From Dyadobacter pollutisoli (GTDB taxonomy: Bacteria; Bacteroidota; Bacteroidia; Cytophagales; Spirosomataceae): a DNA stretch of 64,000 bases. The first letter of the stretch is position 1; each line of letters opens with the position of its first letter. Position numbers and translations under genes: made by a program. Shown one piece after another: positions 18,430 to 27,181 of this stretch. The notes under the pieces were generated by a model. It was not told the DNA's origin and ran no database searches. It worked only from the letters and a program-made list of their open reading frames with translations. The stretch lies in contig NZ_CP112998.1 in NCBI RefSeq assembly GCF_026625565.1, positions 4,280,501 through 4,344,500 on the forward strand, read 5' to 3'.

Positions 18430-18478
18430 GGAAGAAAATAGCCAGCTCCCATTCATTACAGCTTGACTATTTTCTTCC
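18430..18478. terminator. Hairpin between convergent type IX cargo genes
   Basis: GGAAGAAAATAG (18430-18441) pairs perfectly with CTATTTTCTTCC (18467-18478), with a further AGCT/AGCT pairing inside. It lies between the convergent genes and overlaps the last seven codons of the esterase gene. It likely acts as a bidirectional terminator, though neither side has a long separate T-tract. Confidence 0.6.
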
Positions 18479-20180
18479 TGACAGACTGGCCTGAACTCAT
18501 TTTCACCTGAATAAAATAATCTCCCTGGCGCAGGCCCGAAATATCCATTAGGTTCGATTTCGTATTTTGCATGACCGCCTTACCTTTCAGATCAAACAAA
18601 GTGATTGCTTCTACGACTGCTCCATTGTCCGTTGCTACCTGAATTTGATGCTGTGCCGGGTTTGGGAAAACAAATTCATTGAATTCCTCACTTTCATTCC
18701 GAACCGCAATGATCCTCGACATGGTCGATTTTCCATCATAGTCCACTTGTTTCAACTTATAATACGTTACCAGTTTTGCCGGAGCTTCATCAGAAAATGT
18801 GTAGGTGTTGTTCTCTTTGCTATCGCCAATCCCTTTGACGTTTCCCACCGCCTCAAACTTGATAGCATCATCACTTCTCTGAATTTCGAAATAATCATTG
18901 TTTTCTTCAGACGATGTTACCCATCTCAGCTCGTTTTGTCCGTTGCCATTCCTCTTACCGTTAAAACTCGCCAGAGTCACGGGCAAAGGTGGGCCGGGAA
19001 GCGGCGGAGCTTGCGCCATAAACGATTTCGCATTTTGAATAATATTAACTGATGGATTTGTAATCGCATCTCTCCACAACGAAGCCGCCATGGTTTGCCC
19101 GGTTACATTAAAGTGCAGGCCGTCATATCTCCCGGCATTACCAATGCTATTCAGGTTTGCACCTCTGAACACATTGGGTATTGTACTAATCAGCGTTTCC
19201 TGCGCAGAAGTAATGACAGCATTTACCCCGTTATTGTAGCATGAAGTAGCAATTAGCCACGCAAGATCTGAGTACCCGGATTCGTCGCGTGTCTTTGTTA
19301 TCACCCGTTCACTCCTGAACCTAAATTCTTCCGCGGTCAATCCTCCATCATTCACCCCATGCATGGACAAAATCGCCCTCAGCCCTGTTCTCGGGACATA
19401 CGCATTCATCGCATTCCGGATATTGGCATAGGGCATCCGGATACTGTATTCTATAAAACCATGGTCAAAAGGAATGTTATAGGCTGATTTGTAAGTCTGG
19501 TCAATGTTGCTACCCCCGAAAGCCGCACTATAAAACAATACCGGGACATTCAGTGCCGAAGGGCTCACAAGTAGATCACCCAGCCTGGACCACAGCCAGG
19601 GATACTGCACCATGGGGCCAATACCGCAGGTCTGGCACAATTGCGTGGGTTGTAAAGGGGCCAGATAGTCGGCCGTACCATTCATCAGGTACTCGTTGTA
19701 AAGCGGCAGATCCGCATTTGGATTAATCGAATTGACCATATCGCTGCTGGCACCCACCATATCTCCGTCCTGGCCGGCAGCAGCTGCATTGGAATGTCCC
19801 ACAATGAGGAACACTTCCCCTACACCCACCTTTTCAACCGTAACAGAGCTTCCTACCTGCGAGCCATTTTTTTTGCCCCTTACTTCCAGGTCATATCGAC
19901 CTCCGACCGCCGTCAGAGAACCGGAAAAAACGTTTCCGCTGGCACTACCTACGATTTCCGTCCAATCGACTGCGGTACCGGGCTCCCCTGTCCGGGTGTT
20001 CAGGCGTGCCTCAATCTTATCCACGGCAGAAATGTAAGTTCCGGTGATAAAAACGGTGGCACTACCTGCCTGGTTTCTTTGATAAACCATCCTCGCGGGA
20101 GGAAAACTGATACTTAGCTGGCCAAAAAGTGTGCTTGAAGTCAAACAAAACATTAAAATGGTAAAAATTTTCATGCGCAT
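18456..20180 (-). CDS. Secreted SGNH esterase, sialate O-acetylesterase-like, with type IX (type A) sorting signal
   Basis: The 574-residue protein has a signal peptide (about 1-21), a beta-rich region (about 22-125), and an SGNH hydrolase domain beginning at FLIVGHSNAAAAG (nucleophile Ser in GHSN, about residue 129). The catalytic Asp-His pair is in YDGLHFNVTGQ (about residue 355). This GxSN/DxxH arrangement fits sialate O-acetylesterase-like enzymes that deacetylate sugars. The C-terminus carries the type A sorting domain (VFPNPAQHQIQVA to SGQSVRKKIVKL). A second ATG two codons in gives an equally good signal peptide. It is convergent with the CotH protein, and both are probably exported by the same system. 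Confidence 0.8.
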   Translation of the reverse strand: MRMKIFTILMFCLTSSTLFGQLSISFPPARMVYQRNQAGSATVFITGTYISAVDKIEARLNTRTGEPGTAVDWTEIVGSASGNVFSGSLTAVGGRYDLEVRGKKNGSQVGSSVTVEKVGVGEVFLIVGHSNAAAAGQDGDMVGASSDMVNSINPNADLPLYNEYLMNGTADYLAPLQPTQLCQTCGIGPMVQYPWLWSRLGDLLVSPSALNVPVLFYSAAFGGSNIDQTYKSAYNIPFDHGFIEYSIRMPYANIRNAMNAYVPRTGLRAILSMHGVNDGGLTAEEFRFRSERVITKTRDESGYSDLAWLIATSCYNNGVNAVITSAQETLISTIPNVFRGANLNSIGNAGRYDGLHFNVTGQTMAASLWRDAITNPSVNIIQNAKSFMAQAPPLPGPPLPVTLASFNGKRNGNGQNELRWVTSSEENNDYFEIQRSDDAIKFEAVGNVKGIGDSKENNTYTFSDEAPAKLVTYYKLKQVDYDGKSTMSRIIAVRNESEEFNEFVFPNPAQHQIQVATDNGAVVEAITLFDLKGKAVMQNTKSNLMDISGLRQGDYFIQVKMSSGQSVRKKIVKL

Positions 20181-20361
20181 AGAGTGTAAAAATAAAAAGT
20201 GAAAAATGAAGACGAAGGCAATACATATCTAACCCTCTCGACGATGGTCGGATTGAGAGTAAATATCAAATTAGTGGTCCTGAAATTTAAAGGCTTGAAT
20301 GTTAACGTATTAGAGGAGAGTAATGTATTAGTAATACCGGAGTTGACGATACTGTCTATAA

Positions 20362-20369
20362 CAAAATTA
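20362..20369 (-). promoter_or_regulatory. Possible -7 box for the SGNH esterase gene
   Basis: On the minus strand this reads TAATTTTG, matching TAnnTTTG. It would give a leader of about 180 bases before the ATG at 20180. The region is AT-rich, so a chance match is possible. Confidence 0.35.
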
Positions 20370-20482
20370 ATAAAGAGAATAATACTATCATTCAACATGT
20401 TACAAATAAATTTCTTTTTTATATTAAACTATACTACAATCGCTATTCAGGCGTTCAATTCCGTTTTCTAATTTTTTCGAAT

Positions 20483-20503
20483 CTCTTCAAGAAGAGGTTT
20501 TTT
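20483..20503 (+). terminator. Orphan intrinsic terminator upstream of pyrB
   Basis: CTCTTC (20483-20488) pairs with GAAGAG (20491-20496), leaving a tight loop, and is followed by six T residues (20498-20503). No convincing gene lies upstream on this strand in 20181-20482, and the pyrB -7 box is downstream. It therefore ends an unidentified transcript, or it serves a pyrB transcript that begins further upstream. The rest of 20181-20652 holds nothing else I can support. Confidence 0.5.
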
Positions 20504-20621
20504 GTTTAGACGCAGAAACTAAAAATTGGTTTCTACCTGATTCTCAATTTTTTTAGGGCTTTATAAACAAGTGATTCGTTTTTAAATCGCAATTGCATTT
20601 TCTCGTTGACCGCTTCCTTAT

Positions 20622-20629
20622 TATCTTTG
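20622..20629 (+). promoter_or_regulatory. -7 promoter box for pyrB
   Basis: TATCTTTG matches TAnnTTTG exactly and sits 23 bases before the pyrB ATG. A TTG at 20606-20608 is closer than usual for a -33 box. Confidence 0.65.
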
Positions 20630-20652
20630 CAAAACTTTCTTGAACATCAGCA

Positions 20653-21573
20653 ATGACAAAACTTTCGGTCCGGCACTTACTTGGAATTAAAAACCTGAAC
20701 GAGAATGACATTCAAACCATATTAGATACTGCCACCCAGTTCAAGGAAATCATCAACCGGCCCATCAAAAAGGTGCCCTCTCTGAGAGACATTACCATTG
20801 CCAACGTCTTTTTCGAAAACTCCACACGGACACGACTTTCTTTTGAACTAGCTGAAAAAAGGCTTTCCGCTGACGTAGTTAACTTTTCTGCCTCCGGGAG
20901 CTCGGTCAAAAAGGGAGAAACCTTGCTGGATACGGTCAATAATATCCTGGCCATGAAGGTGGACATGATCGTAATGCGTCATAGCAGCCCAGGAGCACCA
21001 CATTACTTGTCCACCAGAATTCCGGCGAATGTTGTCAATGCGGGAGATGGAACGCATGAGCACCCTACCCAGGCACTGCTGGATGCGTTTTCAATGCGCG
21101 AGAAACTGGGAGATCTTACCGGAAAGAAAATTGCAATTATCGGAGATATTACCCATTCAAGGGTTGCTCTTTCCAATATTTTTTGTCTTCAAAAACTAGG
21201 TGCAGAGGTGATGGTTTGCGGACCTTCTACACTAATCCCCAAGCATTTAGGAGAGCTGGGTGTCAAAATCGGCCACAATGTAAAAGAGGCACTCGAATGG
21301 TGTGATGTAGCCAATGTGCTACGGATACAGCTGGAACGCCAGCAGATCAAATATTTTCCTTCGCTGAGAGAATATTCGCTTTATTACGGAATCAACAAAG
21401 CCATGCTGGACGACCTGAACAAGGAAATTGTGCTGATGCACCCCGGCCCTATCAATCGTGGCGTGGAGCTTTCTTCGGATGCTGCAGATTCCAGCCATTC
21501 CATTATCCTGAACCAGGTCGAGAATGGTGTAGCGGTGCGAATGGCGGTACTTTACTTACTTGCGCAGCAATAA
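20653..21573 (+). CDS. pyrB: Aspartate carbamoyltransferase catalytic subunit
   Basis: The 306-residue enzyme joins carbamoyl phosphate and aspartate in the committed step of pyrimidine synthesis. The carbamoyl-phosphate motif FFENSTRTRLSFE (about residues 55-67), the GSSVKKGETLLDT loop (about 82-94), the HPTQALLDAF motif (about 138-147) and the late HPGPINRG aspartate-site motif are all present. The length is normal. No pyrI regulatory subunit gene follows. A PyrR-like gene lies at 41993, but no PyrR-type attenuator is visible between the -7 box and the ATG. Confidence 0.95.
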   Translation: MTKLSVRHLLGIKNLNENDIQTILDTATQFKEIINRPIKKVPSLRDITIANVFFENSTRTRLSFELAEKRLSADVVNFSASGSSVKKGETLLDTVNNILAMKVDMIVMRHSSPGAPHYLSTRIPANVVNAGDGTHEHPTQALLDAFSMREKLGDLTGKKIAIIGDITHSRVALSNIFCLQKLGAEVMVCGPSTLIPKHLGELGVKIGHNVKEALEWCDVANVLRIQLERQQIKYFPSLREYSLYYGINKAMLDDLNKEIVLMHPGPINRGVELSSDAADSSHSIILNQVENGVAVRMAVLYLLAQQ

Positions 21574-21575
21574 TA

Positions 21576-22286
21576 TCAGCATCTTACTTCTTTTCTTTTT
21601 GTCCCCAGCCTGCCCATATCCCATACTTTTTTAATGAAGTCGGGAGCGTAAGGGACTTTGCATGCGGTATCACCGAGGTTCACTTTCACCTTACCAATCC
21701 CGATTCCGACGGTCATAGCTTTGTCGGCAAGTGGCTTGTAATAGGATCCTACTGCGATCACAAATCCGTTCATTACGTATCTCACCCGGTTTGGTGCTAC
21801 GTGGATCTCTCTTTCAACCCTGTCCAGCAGCCGGTCAATTTCCTTTTCATCAATATTTTCATCCGGCGTCAATGCCATCAGGCAGCCCAGCGTGGACCAG
21901 CCAGCATCCGCAACCAACTCCTTGTCTGATTCAATCCATTTACGGGCCATTTCAAATCCGTAATTACTTTCAGCAGCATTCCAGGCGACAGTATATTCAC
22001 TGATCATATGCCAGGATGCACCTTCAATCCATTCGTCCAGCACTTCCGGAGTAAGCAATGAAGGCTTTGTCATCAATCCCGCCAGGTACATCGCATCCGA
22101 ATTACCGGTTTTGTACAGTTCGAGCGCTAACTGGTGGTTGTTTTTGTGCTTTTTCAAAATTGGCTTCATATCCCCGATCTTAACGCCATACATGGGTTCC
22201 TGACCACCATGATTCCGAAAAGTTTTCAAGGTTTGCTCGCTTCCCAGCGCTGCCAACTGGTTCATGATTTCCTTAACCTGGCCCAT
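21576..22286 (-). CDS. DNA alkylation repair protein, AlkD-like HEAT-repeat family
   Basis: The protein is 236 residues from the ATG at 22286 (MGQVKEIMNQLAALG). The longer open frame adds 22 lysine-rich residues that do not look conserved. The all-helical sequence with YGVKIGDMKPILKKHK near residue 33, MYLAGLMTKP near residue 65 and SWHMISEYTVAWNAAE near residue 90 fits the DNA_alkylation (AlkC/AlkD) superfamily. AlkD removes 3- and 7-alkylpurines without flipping the base. Whether this branch is an active glycosylase is not certain. It is convergent with pyrB, 2 bases apart. Confidence 0.75.
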   Translation of the reverse strand: MGQVKEIMNQLAALGSEQTLKTFRNHGGQEPMYGVKIGDMKPILKKHKNNHQLALELYKTGNSDAMYLAGLMTKPSLLTPEVLDEWIEGASWHMISEYTVAWNAAESNYGFEMARKWIESDKELVADAGWSTLGCLMALTPDENIDEKEIDRLLDRVEREIHVAPNRVRYVMNGFVIAVGSYYKPLADKAMTVGIGIGKVKVNLGDTACKVPYAPDFIKKVWDMGRLGTKRKEVRC

Positions 22287-22370
22287 GTTTCCTTTTTTTA
22301 TTTTATTGTCAAAATATAACATTTTTAGATAAAACTTTACCTTTAACCACATCCTTAATATTCAAATCTG

Positions 22371-23261
22371 ATGACTTATACGGAAGGAATGCTCCGCGAC
22401 GGGGCTCTGAATAATAAAACGATCATTGTAACAGGAGGCGGTACGGGATTAGGAAAATCTATGGCAGCTTATTTTCTTAAACTAGGGGCCAATATCGTCC
22501 TGTGCAGCCGCCGCCTCGAAGTGTTGGAAGCGACCGCCCGCGAACTCGAAGTGACTGTTGGCGGAAATGTGCTATGCGTGGCATGTGACGTAAGAAAACC
22601 GGAGCAAATCGAAAATGTCATCGCTGGTACCATTGAAAAATTCGGACGTATAGATGGCCTGGTGAACAATTCGGCGGGAAATTTCATAAGCCCTACCGAA
22701 AGACTATCCTACAAAGCTGTGGATGTGGTGGTGGACATTGTGCTCCGCGGAACTTACTATTTTACGCTGGCTGTTGGCAAATACTGGATTGAAAACAATA
22801 TCAAAGGTACGGTTCTCAACATCTCCACCACCTATGCGTGGACGGGCTCTGGCTGGGTAGTACCTTCCGCTATGGCCAAAGCGGGCGTGCTGGCCATGAC
22901 AAAATCGCTCGCTTTTGAGTGGGCAGACCATGGCATACGCCTCAATGCCATTGCTCCAGGGCCATTCCCTACCAAAGGGGCATGGGAGCGGCTTTTTCCG
23001 GAAGAACTATCCAAAAAGTTCTCTTTTGAGAGCCGAATCCCGTTGGAGCGGGTGGGTGATCATCAGGAACTGGCTAACCTAGCGGCCTACTTAATGTCAG
23101 ATTTTTCGGCGTACATGACCGGCGAAGTGATTACACTGGACGGAGGCGAAGTACTGGCGGCCGGGCAGTTCAATTTCCTGAAAGAAGTAACTGACGATCA
23201 GTGGGATTCCATTGAAGAACAGATCAAAACCGCCAACCGGAACAGTAAGAAATCAGAATAA
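22371..23261 (+). CDS. SDR family oxidoreductase, 2,4-dienoyl-CoA reductase-like
   Basis: The 296-residue Rossmann protein has the cofactor motif GGGTGLGKS (about residues 22-30), with an SRR after strand 2 suggesting NADPH. NNSAGNF is near residue 103. The segment VPSAMAKAGVLAMTKSLAFEW near residue 164 keeps the catalytic Lys but has no YxxxK tyrosine, as in the dienoyl-CoA reductase (DECR) branch. The following APGPFPTKGAWERL also matches DECR. It would reduce 2,4-dienoyl-CoA esters during breakdown of unsaturated fatty acids. It stands alone between an AlkD-like gene and the GWxTD gene. Confidence 0.8.
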   Translation: MTYTEGMLRDGALNNKTIIVTGGGTGLGKSMAAYFLKLGANIVLCSRRLEVLEATARELEVTVGGNVLCVACDVRKPEQIENVIAGTIEKFGRIDGLVNNSAGNFISPTERLSYKAVDVVVDIVLRGTYYFTLAVGKYWIENNIKGTVLNISTTYAWTGSGWVVPSAMAKAGVLAMTKSLAFEWADHGIRLNAIAPGPFPTKGAWERLFPEELSKKFSFESRIPLERVGDHQELANLAAYLMSDFSAYMTGEVITLDGGEVLAAGQFNFLKEVTDDQWDSIEEQIKTANRNSKKSE

Positions 23262-23285
23262 AAATTTTCTTACCGTTTTATTGGG

Positions 23286-23293
23286 TAATTTTG
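23286..23293 (+). promoter_or_regulatory. -7 promoter box for the GWxTD/rlmB unit
   Basis: TAATTTTG matches TAnnTTTG and lies 35 bases before the preferred ATG at 23328. Confidence 0.55.
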
Positions 23294-23327
23294 CCCGTTC
23301 GTTCGTTATTTGACAAATGATGAAAAC

Positions 23328-24620
23328 ATGTACATGAGAACTACTTTAAGCTTTTACGTCTATATTTTATCGGTGTTGGTGATCGCAGGCTGCGCGTCTT
23401 CCAATAAGTCAATGAAGCAACTGCCGGAAGCGCAGGTAAGGCCATCGGAGCAGCAATCTGCACCGATTAACGAGGAACTTTCACTGATTGCCATTCAAAG
23501 CAAGTATTTGTTAAAGGACACTACCCAAACGAAAGTTTACCTTTATGTGGATGCTTTCAAAGGTAAAAACCCGATATCGGTTGCCGAATTCACCAAAATC
23601 TACAACCTGAACTACGTCATTTATTCAGACTACGGAACGAGGGACAGGCTTGGTTACGGAAATGTCAAACTCGATTCATCCAATGTGTCAAGGGTTGGGG
23701 ATAAGATCGTCATCGCATACGACATTAAAAGCCCCAACAAAGACTACGGGGTTCTTTTAAGTGAAATCAGTCAGACTGGGACATTGAAAAAAGTATTGAA
23801 TGACCTCACAATCAAATTCAAAAAACTTTCAGTAAGCCAGACATACGGGCTTTACACCGCTACAAGTGCACAGCCTTTGCAGCGTCATTATGTGAATGCC
23901 AACGAAGCGTTCACCCTGAGAAAAGTTGGCGAAGGAAGTGATCAGCTTCATGTATTTTATTACAACCATGATTTTGAGGCAGCAGGTTCACCCATGAACG
24001 TTGCGCCAAAAACGATCAGCAAGTCCCTGGAAGTGGATAGCTCATTCACAATTAACACCAACGAGCCGCTTCATTTTGACAAAGAAGGACTTTATAATGT
24101 ATTCGCTGATACTACTCAGTCGGAAGGATTGGGCATACTGGTTGTAAATGAGCGCTTTCCAAAAGTGACGCGACCACAGCTTTTGCTGGGCCCGCTGCTT
24201 TACATGAGTACTAATAACGAGATCAACGAAATTAAAAAGGCAGAGGACTATAAAAAGGCATTGGACAAATACTGGCTCACGCTGATGAATGGCAATGCGC
24301 CTTTGGCCCAGCAGTCGATCCGTTCATTTTATAGCCGCGTAGAAGAAGCCAATCAACTTTTTACAACCTATAAAGAAGGTTGGAAAACGGATAAGGGCAT
24401 GATATATATCGTGTTAGGCCCTCCGGACAAAGTGCAGCGCAGCAAAGATCGCGAGGTTTGGACCTACGATCAGCGAGGTAATGCGCAGAATGTAAATTTT
24501 ACTTTTAATCGAAGAAACAATCAATTTGTGGATGATCATTATGAACTGGTTCGCTATGCCGAATACCAGCCGATTTGGTATCCAGTAGTAGAAGCATGGA
24601 GAAACGGAAGTATACGGTAA
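23328..24620 (+). CDS. GWxTD domain lipoprotein
   Basis: The 430-residue protein starts with a lipoprotein signal ending VLVIAGC, so the Cys would be lipidated. The open frame starts earlier at a TTG (23310). The ATG at 23328, or the one at 23334, gives a proper signal peptide and is preferred. The C-terminal third holds the GWxTD domain: KYWLTLMNGN, then YKEGWKTDKGMIYIVLGPPD (about residues 349-368), and a WTYDQRG. The function of this Bacteroidota family is unknown. It overlaps the start of rlmB by 25 bases, so the two are probably cotranscribed. Confidence 0.85.
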   Translation: MYMRTTLSFYVYILSVLVIAGCASSNKSMKQLPEAQVRPSEQQSAPINEELSLIAIQSKYLLKDTTQTKVYLYVDAFKGKNPISVAEFTKIYNLNYVIYSDYGTRDRLGYGNVKLDSSNVSRVGDKIVIAYDIKSPNKDYGVLLSEISQTGTLKKVLNDLTIKFKKLSVSQTYGLYTATSAQPLQRHYVNANEAFTLRKVGEGSDQLHVFYYNHDFEAAGSPMNVAPKTISKSLEVDSSFTINTNEPLHFDKEGLYNVFADTTQSEGLGILVVNERFPKVTRPQLLLGPLLYMSTNNEINEIKKAEDYKKALDKYWLTLMNGNAPLAQQSIRSFYSRVEEANQLFTTYKEGWKTDKGMIYIVLGPPDKVQRSKDREVWTYDQRGNAQNVNFTFNRRNNQFVDDHYELVRYAEYQPIWYPVVEAWRNGSIR

Positions 24621-25369
24621 GAAAACCCGCCCCAAGACAGTCCCAGGCCGACATGGTTTTTGGTACGCAGTCTGTACTCGAAACAATGCGTTCGGGCAAA
24701 GAAATAGAACGACTATTCATTCAGAGAGAGTTTGGTCTTTCAGAAATTGAAAAACTGGCCAAAGAACTTGACATTCCTTTCCAGCGGGTACCGGTTGAAA
24801 AACTGAACCGGGTAACTCGCAAGAACCACCAGGGAGTGATTGCATTTGTGTCACCTATTCAATACATGCCATTGCACAACGTGCTTACGCAGGTATTTGA
24901 AGAAGGAAAAACGCCATTATTGCTGCTTCTGGACAGGATTACCGATGTACGCAACTTTGGAGCCATCGCCAGGACGGCAGAATGTGCAGGCGTTCAAGCA
25001 TTGATCGTTCCTACCAAAGGTGGGGCCCAGATCAATGCGGATGCTATGAAGACTTCTTCAGGTGCATTGAACTTCCTGCCTGTTTGCCGTGAGCCAAACT
25101 TGTACGAGACATTGCTTTATCTACGAAACAGCGGTCTACAAATCATCGCTTGTACAGAAAAAACAGAGAAATCACTTTACGAGATAGACTTTTCAATTCC
25201 CACGGTGATCATCATGGGCTCGGAAGAAGATGGGATTTCACAGGAATTCATTCACCTGGCTGATAGCGGTGCGAAAATTCCGCTGAGTGGTCAGGTTGAA
25301 TCCCTCAATGTGTCCGTAGCGAGCTCGATCGTACTTTATGAGGCTGTTAGGCAGCGATTAAAAATCTGA
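24596..25369 (+). CDS. rlmB: 23S rRNA (guanosine-2'-O-)-methyltransferase RlmB, SpoU family
   Basis: The 257-residue protein (from the ATG at 24596; the upstream TTG start is less likely) has a short basic N-terminus, then an L30e-like substrate-binding domain (about 15-95). The SPOUT methyltransferase domain has motif 1 DRITDVRNFGAIARTAE (about 113-129), motif 2 IMGSEEDGIS (about 205-214) and motif 3 IPLSGQVESLNVSVA (about 227-241). It would 2'-O-methylate a guanosine of 23S rRNA (G2251 in E. coli). A TrmH-like tRNA target cannot be fully excluded. It is coupled to the GWxTD gene. Confidence 0.85.
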   Translation: MEKRKYTVRKPAPRQSQADMVFGTQSVLETMRSGKEIERLFIQREFGLSEIEKLAKELDIPFQRVPVEKLNRVTRKNHQGVIAFVSPIQYMPLHNVLTQVFEEGKTPLLLLLDRITDVRNFGAIARTAECAGVQALIVPTKGGAQINADAMKTSSGALNFLPVCREPNLYETLLYLRNSGLQIIACTEKTEKSLYEIDFSIPTVIIMGSEEDGISQEFIHLADSGAKIPLSGQVESLNVSVASSIVLYEAVRQRLKI

Positions 25370-25398
25370 TATTAAGGATTTTTATTAAAGAAATTGTT

Positions 25399-25406
25399 TA
25401 TATTTG
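25399..25406 (+). promoter_or_regulatory. -7 promoter box of a candidate small RNA
   Basis: TATATTTG matches TAnnTTTG. It lies 30 bases after the rlmB stop and directly before a short segment that ends in an intrinsic terminator, so it appears dedicated to that transcript. Confidence 0.6.
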
Positions 25407-25410
25407 CATA

Positions 25411-25464
25411 ACACCTGAACCGGCATTGGATTGCAACTCCTCTAAGCACGTCGGGTGTTTTTTT
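25411..25464 (+). ncRNA. Candidate small RNA of about 55 nt with its own promoter and terminator
   Basis: The predicted transcript starts at about 25411. Its 5' end ACACCTGA (25411-25418) pairs with TCGGGTGT (25451-25458) over 8 bp including one G-U, and seven T residues follow. The enclosed 32 bases contain an unpaired-looking stretch around TGCAACTCCTCT. There is no ATG or open frame inside. A -7 box directly before it and a T-tract after it define a compact, closed transcription unit. I do not recognise the family. Its 3' end meets the stop codon of the convergent gene at 25463. Confidence 0.6.
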
Positions 25465-25849
25465 ATTTGGGGGTCTCCCAATGCAGTTTTTCAGTAATCG
25501 AATAGAGGAAATACTGTTTTTGGACAGTTACCTGAATATTAAAATAGGCGGTTTCCCCGCCTATTTTCGTTTCGAAATAATGATACCCCAAGACGTGGGA
25601 TTTTGGATGCGTCTGATAATCTGTAAAACCAAGATGCAAGGCATTGGCCAATGCCTCTTCCAGCCCATCAATGAGTAAATTGATCTTGTCGACATATAGG
25701 CAGAATGGCTGGTTAATGCATTCCTTAACGCCAACCATGCTAAACCTAATCTCTGCTCCAAGCTCCTTACGGTATATACCGACACCTTTCGCAACCAAAT
25801 CCTCCCTTAAACGTTCCTTGGCTATTCGGCGCAAGAGATTCAAATCCAT
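25463..25849 (-). CDS. Hypothetical protein
   Basis: I do not recognise this 128-residue protein. It has no signal peptide or membrane segment. It opens with a helical basic stretch (LLRRIAKERLREDL), has a mixed middle with FSMVGVKECINQPFCLYVDKINLLIDGLEEAL, and a C-terminal part rich in aromatic beta-strand pattern (VLGYHYFETKIGGETAYFNIQV). The two cysteines are about 10 residues apart and need not be functional. It is convergent with the candidate small RNA and lies 98 bases downstream of mnmA on the same strand. Coding-like composition and length support a real gene. Confidence 0.65.
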   Translation of the reverse strand: MDLNLLRRIAKERLREDLVAKGVGIYRKELGAEIRFSMVGVKECINQPFCLYVDKINLLIDGLEEALANALHLGFTDYQTHPKSHVLGYHYFETKIGGETAYFNIQVTVQKQYFLYSITEKLHWETPK

Positions 25850-25947
25850 CTGTAAGTTCAGTTGTTAATGAAACAATACAGAGGAACTATTGAGTTAGGT
25901 TAACAATGCCTAGCGTTGAATTACAAGCTTAGCGTAATGTCTTATGA

Positions 25948-27051
25948 CTACTGGCGGAAGCTTTTCATAATCCAGCCGCCGCCGACTACATCATCTCCTT
26001 CATAAAACACAGCAGCCTGTCCCGGTGCGATACCATTGACGCCGTCGTGGAATTTGGCTACTATTCTATCCGGCTCGGTTTGTTCGATCAATGCTGGCGT
26101 CCCATCGTGTTTGTAACGTACTTTCGTTACCGTTTCGAGGGGTTTTTCCAGTGATGCATATTTTTGCAGGTTCAATTTGCCGACGTGCATTCCATCGCGG
26201 AACAAGTCCGGCAAGTCTCCGAGAACTACTTCATTCGTTTCTTTTCTGATCTCAGTTACAAAAGCGGGTTTGCCCAAAGCAATTCCCAAACCTTTACGCT
26301 GACCTACTGTATAAAATGGGTATCCCTCGTGTTTGCCAACAATGGTACCATCTTCAAAAACGAAATTCCCGCCTGCTACCTCTGCTTCCAGCCCTGGAAT
26401 ACGTCTTTTAAGGAATCCACGGTAGTCATTATCAGGCACAAAGCATATTTCATAGCTTTCCGATTTGTTTACAAGATCGATAAAGCCTCTTTGACGCGCC
26501 ATATCACGGATTTCGGATTTGTGCAGGTAACCCAAAGGCAGCTTGGTACGGGCCAGGCTTTCCTGAGAAACGCCCCAAAGCACATAACTTTGATCTTTCC
26601 AGCTGTCAATGCCTTTGGAAACATAATGGCGGCCGTTGCTAAACTGCATATTGGCGTAATGTCCGGTCGCGATGAATTCGCAATCCAGGCGGTCAGCACG
26701 TTTTAACAGCGCGTCCCATTTAATGTGCGTATTGCACAAAACGCAAGGATTTGGCGTGCGGCCTTCGAGGTATTCGCCTGTAAAGTGATCGATTACGTAA
26801 TCGCCAAACTCTGCACGAATATCCAGAATGTAATGTGGGAAGCCTAGTTCGACGGCAATATTGCGGGCGTCATTGATGGAATCGAGTGAACAGCAGCCGG
26901 TTTCTTTTTTGGTACCGCCGCTGCTGGCGTAATCCCAGGTTTTCATGGTCATTCCGATGACCTCGTAACCTTGTTCGTGTAACATAACAGCTGCGAGCGA
27001 GCTGTCGATGCCGCCACTCATGGCGACTAAAATGCGTCCGTGTTTACTCAT
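25948..27051 (-). CDS. mnmA: tRNA-specific 2-thiouridylase
   Basis: The 367-residue enzyme transfers sulfur to U34 of tRNA-Lys, tRNA-Glu and tRNA-Gln. The PP-loop SGGIDSS (residues 12-18) binds ATP. The catalytic cysteines are Cys103 (NPCVLC) and Cys203 (YEICFVPD). The C-terminal beta domain has the usual YTVGQRKGLGIA segment (about 247-258) and a PGQAAVFYEGDDVVGGGWI ending. Length and motifs are standard. A -7 box lies 85 bases upstream. Spacing suggests it is transcribed alone. Confidence 0.95.
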   Translation of the reverse strand: MSKHGRILVAMSGGIDSSLAAVMLHEQGYEVIGMTMKTWDYASSGGTKKETGCCSLDSINDARNIAVELGFPHYILDIRAEFGDYVIDHFTGEYLEGRTPNPCVLCNTHIKWDALLKRADRLDCEFIATGHYANMQFSNGRHYVSKGIDSWKDQSYVLWGVSQESLARTKLPLGYLHKSEIRDMARQRGFIDLVNKSESYEICFVPDNDYRGFLKRRIPGLEAEVAGGNFVFEDGTIVGKHEGYPFYTVGQRKGLGIALGKPAFVTEIRKETNEVVLGDLPDLFRDGMHVGKLNLQKYASLEKPLETVTKVRYKHDGTPALIEQTEPDRIVAKFHDGVNGIAPGQAAVFYEGDDVVGGGWIMKSFRQ

Positions 27052-27135
27052 TGCGGTAATCAGCGAAGGTTGAATGCCTTCCGATTTTATTTAAGTTGAA
27101 AATCCTGAACAGCAAACATTGACCGTCAGGTTCCG

Positions 27136-27143
27136 CAAAGGTA
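27136..27143 (-). promoter_or_regulatory. -7 promoter box for mnmA
   Basis: On the minus strand this reads TACCTTTG, matching TAnnTTTG, 85 bases upstream of the mnmA ATG. Confidence 0.5.
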
Positions 27144-27181
27144 GTTAATTATCGCCACTATCACCTTAAAGTACAACAACG

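Noticed and set aside
20171..20471. Two overlapping open frames of 75 and 90 codons upstream of the esterase gene
   Set aside because: Both are AT-driven, low-complexity products without recognisable motifs, and they overlap each other on opposite strands.
26164..26706. 180-codon frame antisense to mnmA
   Set aside because: mnmA is intact and conserved on the other strand, so this is a shadow.
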